Source: UMGS172 sp045647525
GTDB lineage: Bacteria; Bacillota; Clostridia; Oscillospirales; Acutalibacteraceae
Assembly (NCBI GenBank): GCA_045647525.1
Contig: JAZRMK010000040.1
Location: 1 to 31,356, forward strand
DNA: 31,356 nucleotides
Direction: 5' to 3'
Below, one piece after another: positions 16,167 to 24,063 of the stretch. The translations under genes were made by a program, and so were the position numbers. The notes under the pieces were generated by a model. It worked only from the letters and a program-made list of their open reading frames with translations. It was not told the origin of the DNA and did not search any database. How positions within the stretch are numbered: the stretch's first letter is position 1; each line of letters opens with the position of its first letter.

Positions 16167-17255
16167 TTAATATTTAACGGGATTCGCTCTCAAATACTTT
16201 TGCACCATTAACGCAATTTTGAACACAATAGCATGGTCAAACCTACGAAGGTCAAGGCCGGTAAGTTTATTGATTTTGTCAAGACGGTATACAAGTGTGT
16301 TTCTGTGAACGAACAGTTTTCTTGATGTTTCCGAAACATTAAGATTATTTTCAAAGAACTTTTGAATGGTAAACAAAGTTTCCTGGTCAAGACTTTCTAT
16401 TGAGCCTCGTTTGAACACTTCACGAAGGAATGATTCACAAAGAGTTGTCGGCAACTGATAAATAAGTCTTGCAATACCAAGATTTTCGTAACTTACTACA
16501 ACCTTTTCGGTATCAAACACCTTGACGACCTCCAAGGCAACCTGCGCCTCTTTAAATGAACGTGCAAGTTCTTTAAGGCTTTCAACTGTGGTACCGATAC
16601 CGACCACCGTATGTGTATAATAGAACTCACTCGATAATGTATCAACAATAGAACCTGCAAGGTTTTCAAGATCGGAAAGTTCGATACCTGACTTCGTTTC
16701 TTTAACAAGAGCAATATCGGTTTCGCTGATATTTATGATAAAATCCTTCTGCTTGTCAGGGAAAAGATTCTGGACAATATCATATACAGAAATATCATTG
16801 TTAGAATTTGCGCGAATTAAAAATACAGTACGGGATACGTCACTGTTAAAATGAAGTTCACGCGCCTTCAAATAAATATCACCCGGCAAAATATTGTCAA
16901 GAATAACATTCTTGATAAAATTGCTACGGTCATATTTTTCGTCGTAATAGAACTTAATGTTTGAAAGAGCAACCGACAAAATAGAAGCATATTTTGCAGA
17001 CTGCGGATCAGTTCCTTCAACAAATAAAGTAAATTCAGGATTATGCGGTGTACCAAAAGGTTTATATGTATACTGACCACGCACAAAAGAATCGTTTACA
17101 CCCTGTCCGCCGGAGTACATCACCTCGTGACTCTCACCCATTTTTCCAAGATCACTGCAAGCGATAACGATAAAGTTTTCGTCAATAACGCCGATCGTTC
17201 GGTCTATTGCATCCTTCATTTGATGAATAACACTTTGGAAAAGTCTATTGGACAT
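16167..17255 (-). CDS. PucR/CdaR-type HTH regulator
   Basis: Transcription regulator of 362 residues from the ATG at 17255, which has GAGGGGTG eight bases ahead; 14 upstream residues in frame are probably not translated. The C-terminus has the PucR helix-turn-helix (ETSRKLFVHRNTLVYRLDKI, then DLRRFDHAIVFKIAL), and the middle resembles the GGDEF-like domain of CdaR proteins (TVVGIGTTVESLKELARSF). The N-terminal part (about 1-100) is a possible sensing domain with no family I can name. CdaR relatives often respond to small metabolites. Here it leads the ftsE-ftsX-M23 operon, so it may tune wall-hydrolase expression or simply autoregulate (inference). Confidence 0.88.
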   Translation of the reverse strand: MSNRLFQSVIHQMKDAIDRTIGVIDENFIVIACSDLGKMGESHEVMYSGGQGVNDSFVRGQYTYKPFGTPHNPEFTLFVEGTDPQSAKYASILSVALSNIKFYYDEKYDRSNFIKNVILDNILPGDIYLKARELHFNSDVSRTVFLIRANSNNDISVYDIVQNLFPDKQKDFIINISETDIALVKETKSGIELSDLENLAGSIVDTLSSEFYYTHTVVGIGTTVESLKELARSFKEAQVALEVVKVFDTEKVVVSYENLGIARLIYQLPTTLCESFLREVFKRGSIESLDQETLFTIQKFFENNLNVSETSRKLFVHRNTLVYRLDKINKLTGLDLRRFDHAIVFKIALMVQKYLRANPVKY

Positions 17256-17319
17256 ATTATACGCACCCCTCATACGCCAAGGCACACGCCAAGACATAAT
17301 TTTGTATTTTTACATATCT

Positions 17320-17348
17320 ATTTTACACAATATCTTGTACTTTTTCAA
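17320..17348 (-). promoter_or_regulatory. Promoter of the pucR-ftsEX-M23 operon
   Basis: TTGAAA (17343-17348), 17 bases, TAAAAT (17320-17325) on the minus strand. RNA would start near 17313, about 58 bases before the ATG at 17255. The same TAAAAT -10 occurs at the pgm, sigma factor and efp promoters in this window. Confidence 0.65.
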
Positions 17349-17375
17349 GTGTTATTTATAAATTTCATCGAAATT

Positions 17376-17392
17376 GTTACAAAATAGTTACA
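17376..17392 (-). promoter_or_regulatory. WalR-type direct repeat, proximal
   Basis: TGTAAC-N5-TGTAAC on the minus strand, a perfect match to TGTWAH-N5-TGTWAH. It ends 27 bases upstream of the -35 of the pucR-ftsEX promoter, with its centre near -71. That is a plausible activator position. In Bacillus the WalR regulon includes wall hydrolases, and in streptococci it includes the FtsEX partner pcsB. Confidence 0.6.
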
Positions 17393-17514
17393 AAACAAAG
17401 CTTTATGTTAACTACTTTCAACTTTTAAAGGTACTTTCCCTTGCTTTTTATCGTCAAATTACACAATTTTAACTCGGTTTACAAAATTGCAGTCCAAAAT
17501 TTAGCGAAAAATTA

Positions 17515-17531
17515 GTTACAAAAAGGTTACA
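17515..17531 (-). promoter_or_regulatory. WalR-type direct repeat, distal
   Basis: A second TGTAAC-N5-TGTAAC on the minus strand, 139 bases upstream of the proximal copy and about 260 bases before the PucR-like start. An imperfect third copy lies between them at 17458-17474 (AGTTAA-N5-TGTAAT, one mismatch). Several sites ahead of one operon make a chance match less likely. Confidence 0.5.
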
Positions 17532-17632
17532 ACTACACAAATTATGTAAACCTCTCGCTCTTCACCAATTATTCACGAGATCATTCATTTGCGTTCAAGA
17601 AGGCTTAAAACGGAAAACACAAGGAAACAAAA

Positions 17633-17665
17633 AAAGCAAGCCGCAGAAAATCTGCGGCTTGCTTT
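17633..17665 (-). terminator. Terminator of the sugar-ABC ATPase gene
   Basis: Perfect 15-pair stem AAAGCAAGCCGCAGA/TCTGCGGCTTGCTTT with an AAA loop on the plus strand. On the minus strand it lies about ten bases after the stop and is followed by TTTTT. A strong stop before the pucR-ftsEX promoter region. Confidence 0.9.
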
Positions 17666-17674
17666 GATTTAAAA

Positions 17675-18817
17675 TCAGTTGGTAACGGTCTTCTGAGTAT
17701 CCTTGTCGAAGATGTGGATTCTGCCGGGTTCAAGAGTAATCTTGATGGTGTCGCCGGGACGTGCTGTCGAGTTAGGAGCAACACGACCGTTGATGTTCTG
17801 ACCTTCGCAAACGGTGTAGAGATACTTCTCAGCACCCATAAGCTCGGTAACTTCAACATTAGCTTCAACAATACCCTCGGGGAACTTTTCAAGGAGTTCT
17901 TCCTCATCGTGTACGTGTTCAGGACGAATACCAATGATAACTTCCTTGTCCTCATAAGGAACGAGGCAACCCTTTGCATTCTTGGTTTCAGGCAACTTAA
18001 TCTTATATTTAACACCGGAACGGGTCTTTGTGTCTTCGGAACCGAATTCAACGAAGAAATCGTCACCCTCTCTCAATACCTTAGCATCGAGGAAGTTCAT
18101 CTGAGGAGAACCGATAAAGCCGGCGACAAAGGAGTTGCAGGGCATATCATAAAGTCTCTGAGGAGTATCAACCTGCTGAACAATACCGTCCTTCATAACA
18201 ACGATTCGAGTACCCATTGTCATAGCTTCAGTCTGGTCATGGGTAACGTAGATAAAGGTTGTACCAAGTCTTAAATGGAGCTTAGAAATCTCAGTACGCA
18301 TCTGTGCACGGAGCTTAGCATCCAAGTTGGAAAGCGGTTCGTCAAGAAGGAAGACCTTAGGTTCACGTACAATTGCACGACCCAAAGCAACACGCTGACG
18401 CTGACCACCGGACAAAGCAGCAGGCTTACGCTGGAGAAGATGCTCAATATCAAGAATTCTTGCAGCTTCTTCAACACGACGCTTGATCTCGTCCTTCGGA
18501 GTCTTTCTGAGTTTAAGACCGAAAGCCATGTTGTCATATACAGTCATATGAGGATAAAGTGCATAGTTCTGGAAAACCATTGCGATATCTCTATCCTTGG
18601 GTGCTACGTCGTTAACAAGACGGTCGCCTATGTAAAGTTCACCACCGCTGATTTCTTCAAGACCTGCTACCATACGAAGAGTTGTGGATTTACCGCAGCC
18701 CGAAGGACCAACGAGAATAATGAACTCTTTATCCTTAATTTCAAGGTTAAAGTTCTGAACAGCAAGTACACCACCAGGGTACTTTTTGCAAATATTACGA
18801 AGTGAAAGGCTTGCCAT
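17675..18817 (-). CDS. Multiple-sugar ABC transporter ATPase (MsmX/UgpC type)
   Basis: ATP-binding subunit of 380 residues. Walker A GPSGCGKST (37-45), Q-loop VFQNYALYPHMTV, signature LSGGQRQRV, Walker B VFLLDEP and H-loop VTHDQTEA are all present, followed by the C-terminal TOBE/OB regulatory domain typical of MalK/UgpC/MsmX proteins (IIGIRPEHV, MGAEKYLY). No permease or binding-protein gene lies beside it, as with Bacillus MsmX, which serves several carbohydrate importers. The ATG at 18817 follows TAGGAGGAACTT. A palindrome between the -10 and the ribosome site suggests repressor control. Confidence 0.94.
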   Translation of the reverse strand: MASLSLRNICKKYPGGVLAVQNFNLEIKDKEFIILVGPSGCGKSTTLRMVAGLEEISGGELYIGDRLVNDVAPKDRDIAMVFQNYALYPHMTVYDNMAFGLKLRKTPKDEIKRRVEEAARILDIEHLLQRKPAALSGGQRQRVALGRAIVREPKVFLLDEPLSNLDAKLRAQMRTEISKLHLRLGTTFIYVTHDQTEAMTMGTRIVVMKDGIVQQVDTPQRLYDMPCNSFVAGFIGSPQMNFLDAKVLREGDDFFVEFGSEDTKTRSGVKYKIKLPETKNAKGCLVPYEDKEVIIGIRPEHVHDEEELLEKFPEGIVEANVEVTELMGAEKYLYTVCEGQNINGRVAPNSTARPGDTIKITLEPGRIHIFDKDTQKTVTN

Positions 18818-18841
18818 TTAAAGTTCCTCCTAGAATAAAAT

Positions 18842-18873
18842 ACATAACCTTGTTATGTTACGCTTAAATTATA
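18842..18873 (-). promoter_or_regulatory. -10 element and palindromic operator of the ATPase gene
   Basis: On the minus strand TATAAT (18868-18873) is followed, after nine bases, by the inverted repeat ACATAAC-AAG-GTTATGT (18842-18858). The repeat would cover about +3 to +19 of the transcript, a classic repressor position. No good -35 is visible upstream. The bound protein is unknown; it does not look like a catabolite-response (cre) site. Confidence 0.5.
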
Positions 18874-19005
18874 ACAGATGATTTCCAATAATTCTATACC
18901 CTAAATGCCCAAAGTTAAGCACAATATTTTATATAAAAAGTATAATATTATTAAATTTATGTAAAATAATGCATAAATCACACAATTAAACCTTAATAAA
19001 TTTTG

Positions 19006-19719
19006 TTATTTCCATATATTGCACAAATCTTGGGGTGAAATCTCTTTGTAACAACCTGACGAAAGTGACTTGTCAAGCGTCAAGCCGCCTATGCGGCAAC
19101 GGTGCAATTCGTTAACACCTGCTCCTACCACACCGAGCATTCGCTTTATTTCGTGATATTTGCCTTCGGTTATAACGATTGAAATATTCATTCCGTCATC
19201 CGACATCAATTTCACCTTTGCCGGTCTGCAAACCGTACCGTCAGCCAACGTCACGCCTTTTTCCAAAACAGCTATATCATGATTTGTTATCGGCTTGTCC
19301 ACACAAACCAAATATTCCTTTTCTATGAAGCTTTTAGGTGAAATAACCTTGTGCCCGAAATCACCGTCATCGGTGATAATCAACAATCCGGTTGTATCCT
19401 TATCAAGTCGGCCCACCGGAAACAAGCCTTTACGGTTAAATGCAGGTTTTACCAAATCCACAACCGTTTCCCTCGTCTTATCATTAGAGGCCGAAAGAAT
19501 TCCTTTTGGCTTGTTTATCATTATATAAACGAACTGCTTATATGTCTTTTCTTCACCATCTACTGTAATTTCACTTATCTCGGTATTTATTTTTACGGCA
19601 ATATCACTTTGGGTCACTCCGTCAACATTAACGACTCCGCTTTTTATCAAATTTCTTGCATCTTTGCGTGAAATTTCACAAATCGACGATATCACCTTAT
19701 CCAGCCGTTCGTTAGGCAT
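19006..19719 (-). CDS. RsuA-type 16S rRNA pseudouridine synthase
   Basis: Pseudouridine synthase of 237 residues with an N-terminal S4 RNA-binding domain (RLDKVISSICEISRKDARNLIKSG), the MINKPKGILSA strand, the catalytic loop PVGRLDKDTTGLLI with Asp106, and the ITEGKYHEIKRMLG motif. This best fits the RsuA/RluE group that modifies a single uridine in the small rRNA, rather than RluB, but the exact site is not certain from sequence. It lies nine bases after the DUF4830 gene, last in the ispD-ispF operon. No clear terminator follows in the 188 bases before the next gene. Confidence 0.92.
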   Translation of the reverse strand: MPNERLDKVISSICEISRKDARNLIKSGVVNVDGVTQSDIAVKINTEISEITVDGEEKTYKQFVYIMINKPKGILSASNDKTRETVVDLVKPAFNRKGLFPVGRLDKDTTGLLIITDDGDFGHKVISPKSFIEKEYLVCVDKPITNHDIAVLEKGVTLADGTVCRPAKVKLMSDDGMNISIVITEGKYHEIKRMLGVVGAGVNELHRCRIGGLTLDKSLSSGCYKEISPQDLCNIWK

Positions 19720-19728
19720 TTTTTCACC

Positions 19729-20181
19729 TCATTTTAAGCTCATCATAAATCCATCATCCGCGTCGGTGCAGTAAACATCTGCCCCAACTATACTTCCTTT
19801 ATCAGTCAACACTTCAACAAAAACTTCTTTTAACGGGTCAGAATAATTCTTGACCTTATATGTATAACGTTTCAGCATTTTACCCTTATAGTTTTCAAGG
19901 TCGAATCCCTGTTTTTTCTGAATATCGTTATAGTTTTCGTAAACATCATTAAACTCCGTCGGTATCACGATTTCATCCGTTATCAGAGAATCTTCATCAA
20001 CTACAACGCCGAAGGATGTAATATACTCAGCCACCTCATCTTCATTACTGCCCGATAAATCATCAGATTTGGCTTTGCCGTCATCAAAACGGAACACTAT
20101 TGCTAAAAGAACGACCGCAATAACAGCGATCCAAATAAGCATCGTTTTTTTGGGGGGCATTTTCAAATTAACTGCAAACAT
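19729..20181 (-). CDS. DUF4830 membrane-anchored protein
   Basis: Protein of 150 residues from an ATG at 20181 with GGTGAG just before it; a GTG nine bases earlier is less likely. One membrane helix (about 14-31) and an outer domain matching DUF4830 as I remember it: YITSFGVVVDE, EIVIPTEFNDVYENYNDIQ, KKQGFDLENYKGK, RYTYKVKNY, and the closing DGFMMSL. The function of this clostridial family is unknown. It sits between ispF and the RsuA-type gene with gaps of 39 and 9 bases, so it is probably expressed with them; no functional link is evident. Confidence 0.82.
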   Translation of the reverse strand: MFAVNLKMPPKKTMLIWIAVIAVVLLAIVFRFDDGKAKSDDLSGSNEDEVAEYITSFGVVVDEDSLITDEIVIPTEFNDVYENYNDIQKKQGFDLENYKGKMLKRYTYKVKNYSDPLKEVFVEVLTDKGSIVGADVYCTDADDGFMMSLK

Positions 20182-20220
20182 CTTTCTCACCGAAAGATAT
20201 ATATGAGTTGAAATGAAAAT

Positions 20221-20694
20221 TTATAACCTTTCAATAAGGCAGACCGCATGTGCAGCAGCTCCCAAACCCTCTCCGGTGAAGCCCAATTTTTCCTCGGTTG
20301 TTGCTTTTACATTAACGCAGTCGAGGCCAACGTTGCAGTCTGCCGCAATATTAGCCACCATTTGAGGAATAAAGCTGCCGATCTTCGGCTTTTGCATAAC
20401 TACGGTAGCATCAATATTACCTATTTTATAACCTTTTTCTTTCAAAAGAGCGACAACACAGCGCAATAATACGCGGCTGTCTGCACCCTTGTATTTTTCA
20501 TCGGTATCGGGAAAATGCCTACCTATATCCCCCAGTGCCGCAGCACCAAGTAACGCATCGCTTATCGAGTGAAGCAACACGTCGGCATCCGAATGGCCAA
20601 GCAATCCCAATTCATAAGCAATTTTCACACCGCCTAAAATAAGTTCGCGATTTTCGCAGAATTTATGAACATCGTATCCGTGTCCGATTCTCAT
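20221..20694 (-). CDS. ispF: 2-C-methyl-D-erythritol 2,4-cyclodiphosphate synthase
   Basis: MEP-pathway enzyme of 157 residues making the cyclic diphosphate precursor of isoprenoids. The start MRIGHGYDVHKF supplies Asp8 and His10, and His42 in DVLLHSISDALLGA completes the metal site. GDIGRHFPDTD and the later KATTEEKLGFTGEGLGAAAHAV are the family signatures. It overlaps ispD by four bases (ATGA), a tight coupling of two pathway steps; the intermediate kinase IspE is not in the window. Confidence 0.97.
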   Translation of the reverse strand: MRIGHGYDVHKFCENRELILGGVKIAYELGLLGHSDADVLLHSISDALLGAAALGDIGRHFPDTDEKYKGADSRVLLRCVVALLKEKGYKIGNIDATVVMQKPKIGSFIPQMVANIAADCNVGLDCVNVKATTEEKLGFTGEGLGAAAHAVCLIERL

Positions 20695-21440
20695 ATTTGC
20701 TCCTCCCTTTTCGCGAGAATTTCAGCATAAAGTAAATCTTCCGCCGTTGTTATCTTGATATTACAATAATCGCCGTCGACCACGCTCACAGACTGTCCGT
20801 ATGCTTCAACTACCGAACAATCGTCGGTAAAATCTTCCAAGCGATCAGCAACCGCTTGGACGGCAGCCTTATAAATCTCCGTTCTGAATCCTTGCGGTGT
20901 CTGAACGGCACAAAGTGTATCACGGTCGAGAGTACCTACTACGGTTCCGTCACCTTTTGCTTTAATCTGCTTAACGGTATCCTTTAAAGGCACGCCGCAG
21001 GTCACTGCGTGAAATCTTTTTGCTCCTTTAAGCACCAAATCAATACAATCGAGTGTAACAAACGGACGCGCTCCATCATGAATAAGTACATAAGGTACAT
21101 CGTCTGAAACCTTTTTCAATCCGTTTAAGACCGACTCCTGACGGCATTTTCCGCCAACCACCAGATCGGTTACCTTTGTAAGCTTATACTGCTCGCAAAA
21201 TTGCTGGAATTTAAGGAGATTTTCCTCTTTGGTAACAACGATTATTTCATCGATTACAGGTGAATTCTGGAACTTCAAAACTGTTCTGACCGCAACGGGA
21301 ATGCCGCCGACTTCGGCAAACATTTTGTCTACACCCTTCATTCTTGACGAGCTGCCACCGCAGACGATAATGGCAACGGCTTTACCGCCCAAAATATCCT
21401 TCAATTCGGTAATTTTAATTTCTGTTTTAAGTTCCGTCAT
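20691..21440 (-). CDS. ispD: 2-C-methyl-D-erythritol 4-phosphate cytidylyltransferase
   Basis: Cytidylyltransferase of the MEP pathway, 249 residues. The nucleotide-binding loop CGGSSSRMKGVDKMF, GKCRQESVLNGL, LIHDGARPFV and the later FTDDCSVVEAYG are diagnostic. The start is the ATG at 21440, five bases after GAGGTGA; an in-frame GTG inside that ribosome site is not the start. The N-terminal 18 residues before the Rossmann strand are longer than usual. No promoter fits between it and the terminator of the CD1247-type gene, so read-through from efp upstream is likely. Confidence 0.95.
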   Translation of the reverse strand: MTELKTEIKITELKDILGGKAVAIIVCGGSSSRMKGVDKMFAEVGGIPVAVRTVLKFQNSPVIDEIIVVTKEENLLKFQQFCEQYKLTKVTDLVVGGKCRQESVLNGLKKVSDDVPYVLIHDGARPFVTLDCIDLVLKGAKRFHAVTCGVPLKDTVKQIKAKGDGTVVGTLDRDTLCAVQTPQGFRTEIYKAAVQAVADRLEDFTDDCSVVEAYGQSVSVVDGDYCNIKITTAEDLLYAEILAKREEQI

Positions 21441-21458
21441 ATAAATCACCTCAAATAA

Positions 21459-21504
21459 AAAAGCATCACCGACACTTCTATCCAGCCGTGCCTGCGATGC
21501 TTTT
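21459..21504 (-). terminator. Terminator after the CD1247-type gene
   Basis: Outer nine-pair stem AAAAGCATC/GATGCTTTT, extended inward on the minus strand by about eight more positions with two G-T pairs and one mismatch around a 12-base loop, and followed by TTTTTTATTT. Probably partial, because ispD downstream shows no promoter of its own. Confidence 0.65.
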
Positions 21505-21513
21505 AAATTTTAA

Positions 21514-21903
21514 TTAGTCTTCGTCGCAATCGCTGCATTCATCGCAGTCAAAATCGAACTCCAAATCTTCTCCGCAGTTAGGACACTTGATGCCGCCCTC
21601 GTCGATCATCTCATCATCGAGATAAATGATGTCGTGGCAGGTAGGACACTCAACCTCATAGCAGAAGTCGTCATCATCGTCCTCATCTTCGTAGTCATAC
21701 TCGTCGTCTTCGTAGAAATCCTCTTCCAAAGCTTCGAGATCCTCGTCAACAGCGTCAAGCTGTTCGTGGATTTCGCTAACCTCGGCAGCGATATCCTCCA
21801 AGCAATCAATAATTGCCTTTAAAACCTTATCCTTTGCAGCGTCTTCAAAGCCTGCATTTTCTGCAAGGCCCTTAATGTATGCAACTTTTTCAGAAATAGT
21901 CAT
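21514..21903 (-). CDS. CD1247-type acidic zinc-ribbon protein
   Basis: Protein of 129 residues. Residues 1-60 (ISEKVAYIKGLAENAGF and a helical stretch) match the CD1247 N-terminal domain of clostridia as I remember it. There follows a very acidic linker of Asp/Glu/Tyr (about 55-80) and a zinc ribbon with CPTC (about 87-90) and CPNC (about 108-111), then a Cys/Asp-rich tail (CDECSDCDED). Function unknown; the ribbon resembles those of RNA polymerase-associated proteins, but this is only a fold-level impression. It lies 38 bases after efp and is probably cotranscribed. Confidence 0.85.
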   Translation of the reverse strand: MTISEKVAYIKGLAENAGFEDAAKDKVLKAIIDCLEDIAAEVSEIHEQLDAVDEDLEALEEDFYEDDEYDYEDEDDDDDFCYEVECPTCHDIIYLDDEMIDEGGIKCPNCGEDLEFDFDCDECSDCDED

Positions 21904-21941
21904 AACTTTTCTCCTTGTCGTGACCTGTATTTTATGCTAAA

Positions 21942-22499
21942 TTATGCGCGCTCCATATATTCGCCGGTTCTGGTATCGATACGAATCATATCACCTTCGT
22001 TAATGAACAAAGGAACTCTGATTTCGCAACCTGTTTCCAAAGTAGCGGGTTTGGTAGCGTTGGTAGCAGTGTTGCCTGCAAAACCGGGGTCAGTCTGAGT
22101 GACCTGAAGCTCTACGAATGTAGGAGGTTCAACACCAAATACTTTGCCCTTATATGACAAAACTTTGCATACCATATTTTCCTTAACGAACTTGAAGTTG
22201 TCGCCGAGCTCAGTAGAACCGACGGGAACAAGCTCATAGGTTTCCTGATCCATAAAATAGTAAATGTCGCCGTCTGCATAAGAATATTCCATATCCTTAC
22301 GCTCAACAAAAGCGGTGGGGAATTTTTCTGTGGGGTTGAAAGTTCTTTCAACAACGGAACCTTCAATAACGTTTCTGATCTTGGTTCTGACAAAAGCCGC
22401 ACCTTTACCGGGCTTAACATGTTGGAACTCAATAATCTGGTAAACCTTTCCATCCATTTCAAAGGTAACACCATTTCTAAAATCGCCAGCTGTAACCAT
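21942..22499 (-). CDS. efp: Translation elongation factor P
   Basis: EF-P of 185 residues, the normal length, relieving ribosome stalling at proline runs. Three OB-like domains are recognisable: the start AGDFRNGVTFEMDGKVY, the domain I loop PGKGAAF with Lys32 as the modifiable residue, and the end INEGDMIRIDTRTGEYMERA. The ATG follows GGAGG. A candidate promoter lies in the 75-base gap after pepP, so it can be expressed apart from the aroQ-pepP genes upstream. Confidence 0.98.
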   Translation of the reverse strand: MVTAGDFRNGVTFEMDGKVYQIIEFQHVKPGKGAAFVRTKIRNVIEGSVVERTFNPTEKFPTAFVERKDMEYSYADGDIYYFMDQETYELVPVGSTELGDNFKFVKENMVCKVLSYKGKVFGVEPPTFVELQVTQTDPGFAGNTATNATKPATLETGCEIRVPLFINEGDMIRIDTRTGEYMERA

Positions 22500-22529
22500 A
22501 TTTTAAACCTCCAAATATATGCTACTGAT

Positions 22530-22558
22530 ATTTTATCTCATTTTTATATGTTTTGCAA
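22530..22558 (-). promoter_or_regulatory. Candidate promoter of efp
   Basis: TTGCAA (22553-22558), 17 bases, TAAAAT (22530-22535) on the minus strand. The -35 is weak (4 of 6). RNA would start near 22523, giving a short leader to the ATG at 22499. Confidence 0.5.
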
Positions 22559-22574
22559 GTATATTTTTACCATA

Positions 22575-23627
22575 TCACAGAATTATTAGCGTTTTTTCGC
22601 ACTTTGTCAGGTTTTTGCAACCCGAATCAGTCACGAGCAGCATATCTTCTATCCTTACACCGAACTTTTCGTCAATATAAATACCCGGTTCATTAGTTAT
22701 AATATTGCCACTTTTCAAGATAGCATCCGATTTTGGCGAAACGGCAGGAGATTCGTGAACTTCCAAGCCGATCGAATGACCGGTACTGTGCGTAAAATAC
22801 TTGCCGTAGCCTTTACCTGCAATAACATCTCGTGCAGCCTTATCAACATCGGCACCAAGCACACCCGATTTGACAGCATTCTCGGCTGCTTTTTGAGCCG
22901 CTAAAACAGTGTTGTAAACATCAATCATCATATCGGTGGCATGACCTACCGCAACCGTTCTGGTCATATCACTGCAGTATCCGTTAAAGGTTGCACCGAA
23001 ATCCATTGTGACAAAATCACCGTTTTCGATTTTTTTGCCATCGGGAGTGCCGTGTGGCATTGCACTTTTTGCACCCGATACAACAATAGTATCAAACGAT
23101 TCGCCCTCAGAGCCAAGAAGCTTCATCCGATATTCCAATTCGGCAGCGATTTCGCGTTCCGAAACACCCGGTTTTAGAAAATTAAGAATCTCTGCAAACG
23201 CCTTTTCGGCAATACGTTGAGCTGATACGATGCATTCCATTTCATATTCGCTCTTGATCTCACGAAGTTCGCTTAATCTTCTGTCCACCCTGCCATCAGC
23301 AACACACACAACATCTTGCAAACTCTCGTTAAAACGTTTAAACTGCGCTACCGAAATACTACTTTCGAGCAAAACAGTTTTTATGTTTTCCGCTTTCAGA
23401 AGTTCAGTCAACTGCTCCGAAGGTTTATACAAAAGCACTACGTTGGCATTCTTTACTGTTTGTTTCGCCGCAAGTATATACCTTCCGTCAACCATCAAGG
23501 TCGCTTTATTTCGGGTTACAAAAAGATAGCCCAAAGAAGACTCAAACCCTGTCAAGTACCGACGGTTTGTATTGGTTATTATAAGTGCTGCTTCACCGTT
23601 TTCAAGGCATGAAACAAAACTATCCAT
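22575..23627 (-). CDS. Xaa-Pro aminopeptidase (M24B)
   Basis: Metallopeptidase removing residues next to proline, about 350 residues, cytoplasmic. It has a creatinase-like N-domain (about 1-120) and the pita-bread domain with all metal ligands. Numbered from an upstream ATG at 23636 they are Asp212 (TMDFGATF), Asp223 (CSDMTRT), His287 (TGHSIGLEVHE), Glu316 (TNEPGIY) and Glu330 (VRIEDML). I chose the ATG at 23627 because AAGGAT lies a suitable distance ahead and it gives the same eight-base overlap with the upstream gene seen elsewhere here; the earlier ATG at 23636 is possible. Its place before efp is conserved in many Firmicutes. Confidence 0.93.
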   Translation of the reverse strand: MDSFVSCLENGEAALIITNTNRRYLTGFESSLGYLFVTRNKATLMVDGRYILAAKQTVKNANVVLLYKPSEQLTELLKAENIKTVLLESSISVAQFKRFNESLQDVVCVADGRVDRRLSELREIKSEYEMECIVSAQRIAEKAFAEILNFLKPGVSEREIAAELEYRMKLLGSEGESFDTIVVSGAKSAMPHGTPDGKKIENGDFVTMDFGATFNGYCSDMTRTVAVGHATDMMIDVYNTVLAAQKAAENAVKSGVLGADVDKAARDVIAGKGYGKYFTHSTGHSIGLEVHESPAVSPKSDAILKSGNIITNEPGIYIDEKFGVRIEDMLLVTDSGCKNLTKCEKTLIIL

Positions 23628-24063
23628 TAAGTACATCCTTCATCGCACTGAGTGCCAAGAAATAACTATTCTTGCCGAATCCTGCAATACTTCCGACACA
23701 AGCAGGAGCTATAACCGACTTATTTCTGAACTCCTCACGTGCGTGGATGTTGGAAAGGTGAACCTCAATTACAGGCTTGCCGATAGCCTTGATGGCATCC
23801 AGAATTGCGTAGCTGTAATGGGTGTATGCACCTGCATTCAGTATACAGCCGTCATATTCATTAAGAACAGAATGAATAGCATCTATTATCTCACCCTCAC
23901 AGTTAGACTGGAAGAATGAGCAACGAAGACCGAGTCCTTTTCCATAGCTTTCCAAATTCTGATTGATGGTATCAAGTGTCTGATTTCCGTAAATACCGGG
24001 TTCTCTTACCGAGAGAAGATTAAGATTAGGTCCGTTAATAACAAGAATTTTTTTATCAGCCAT
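23620..24063 (-). CDS. aroQ: Type II 3-dehydroquinate dehydratase
   Basis: Shikimate-pathway enzyme of 147 residues, the usual type II length. ILVINGPNLNLL opens the fold; Arg20 and Tyr25 sit in the flexible active-site lid (REPGIYGNQT), with Asn76 and His82 in NAGAYTHYS, and Glu100 and His102 in VIEVHLSNIHAREEFR. It overlaps the upstream Nfo-like gene and the downstream pepP-like gene by eight bases each, indicating strong translational coupling. Confidence 0.97.
   Translation of the reverse strand: MADKKILVINGPNLNLLSVREPGIYGNQTLDTINQNLESYGKGLGLRCSFFQSNCEGEIIDAIHSVLNEYDGCILNAGAYTHYSYAILDAIKAIGKPVIEVHLSNIHAREEFRNKSVIAPACVGSIAGFGKNSYFLALSAMKDVLNG

Larger units (their letters stand above)
17256..17674. 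other. 419 bp gene-free regulatory region
   Basis: No credible gene is present. It holds, from right to left: the terminator of the ATPase gene (17633-17665), two perfect and one imperfect WalR-type repeats (17515-17531, 17458-17474 at 11 of 12 positions, 17376-17392), a sigma-A-type promoter (17320-17348), and the leader of the PucR-like gene. The stretch is AT-rich, with recurring GTTACAAA on the plus strand. Confidence 0.7.
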
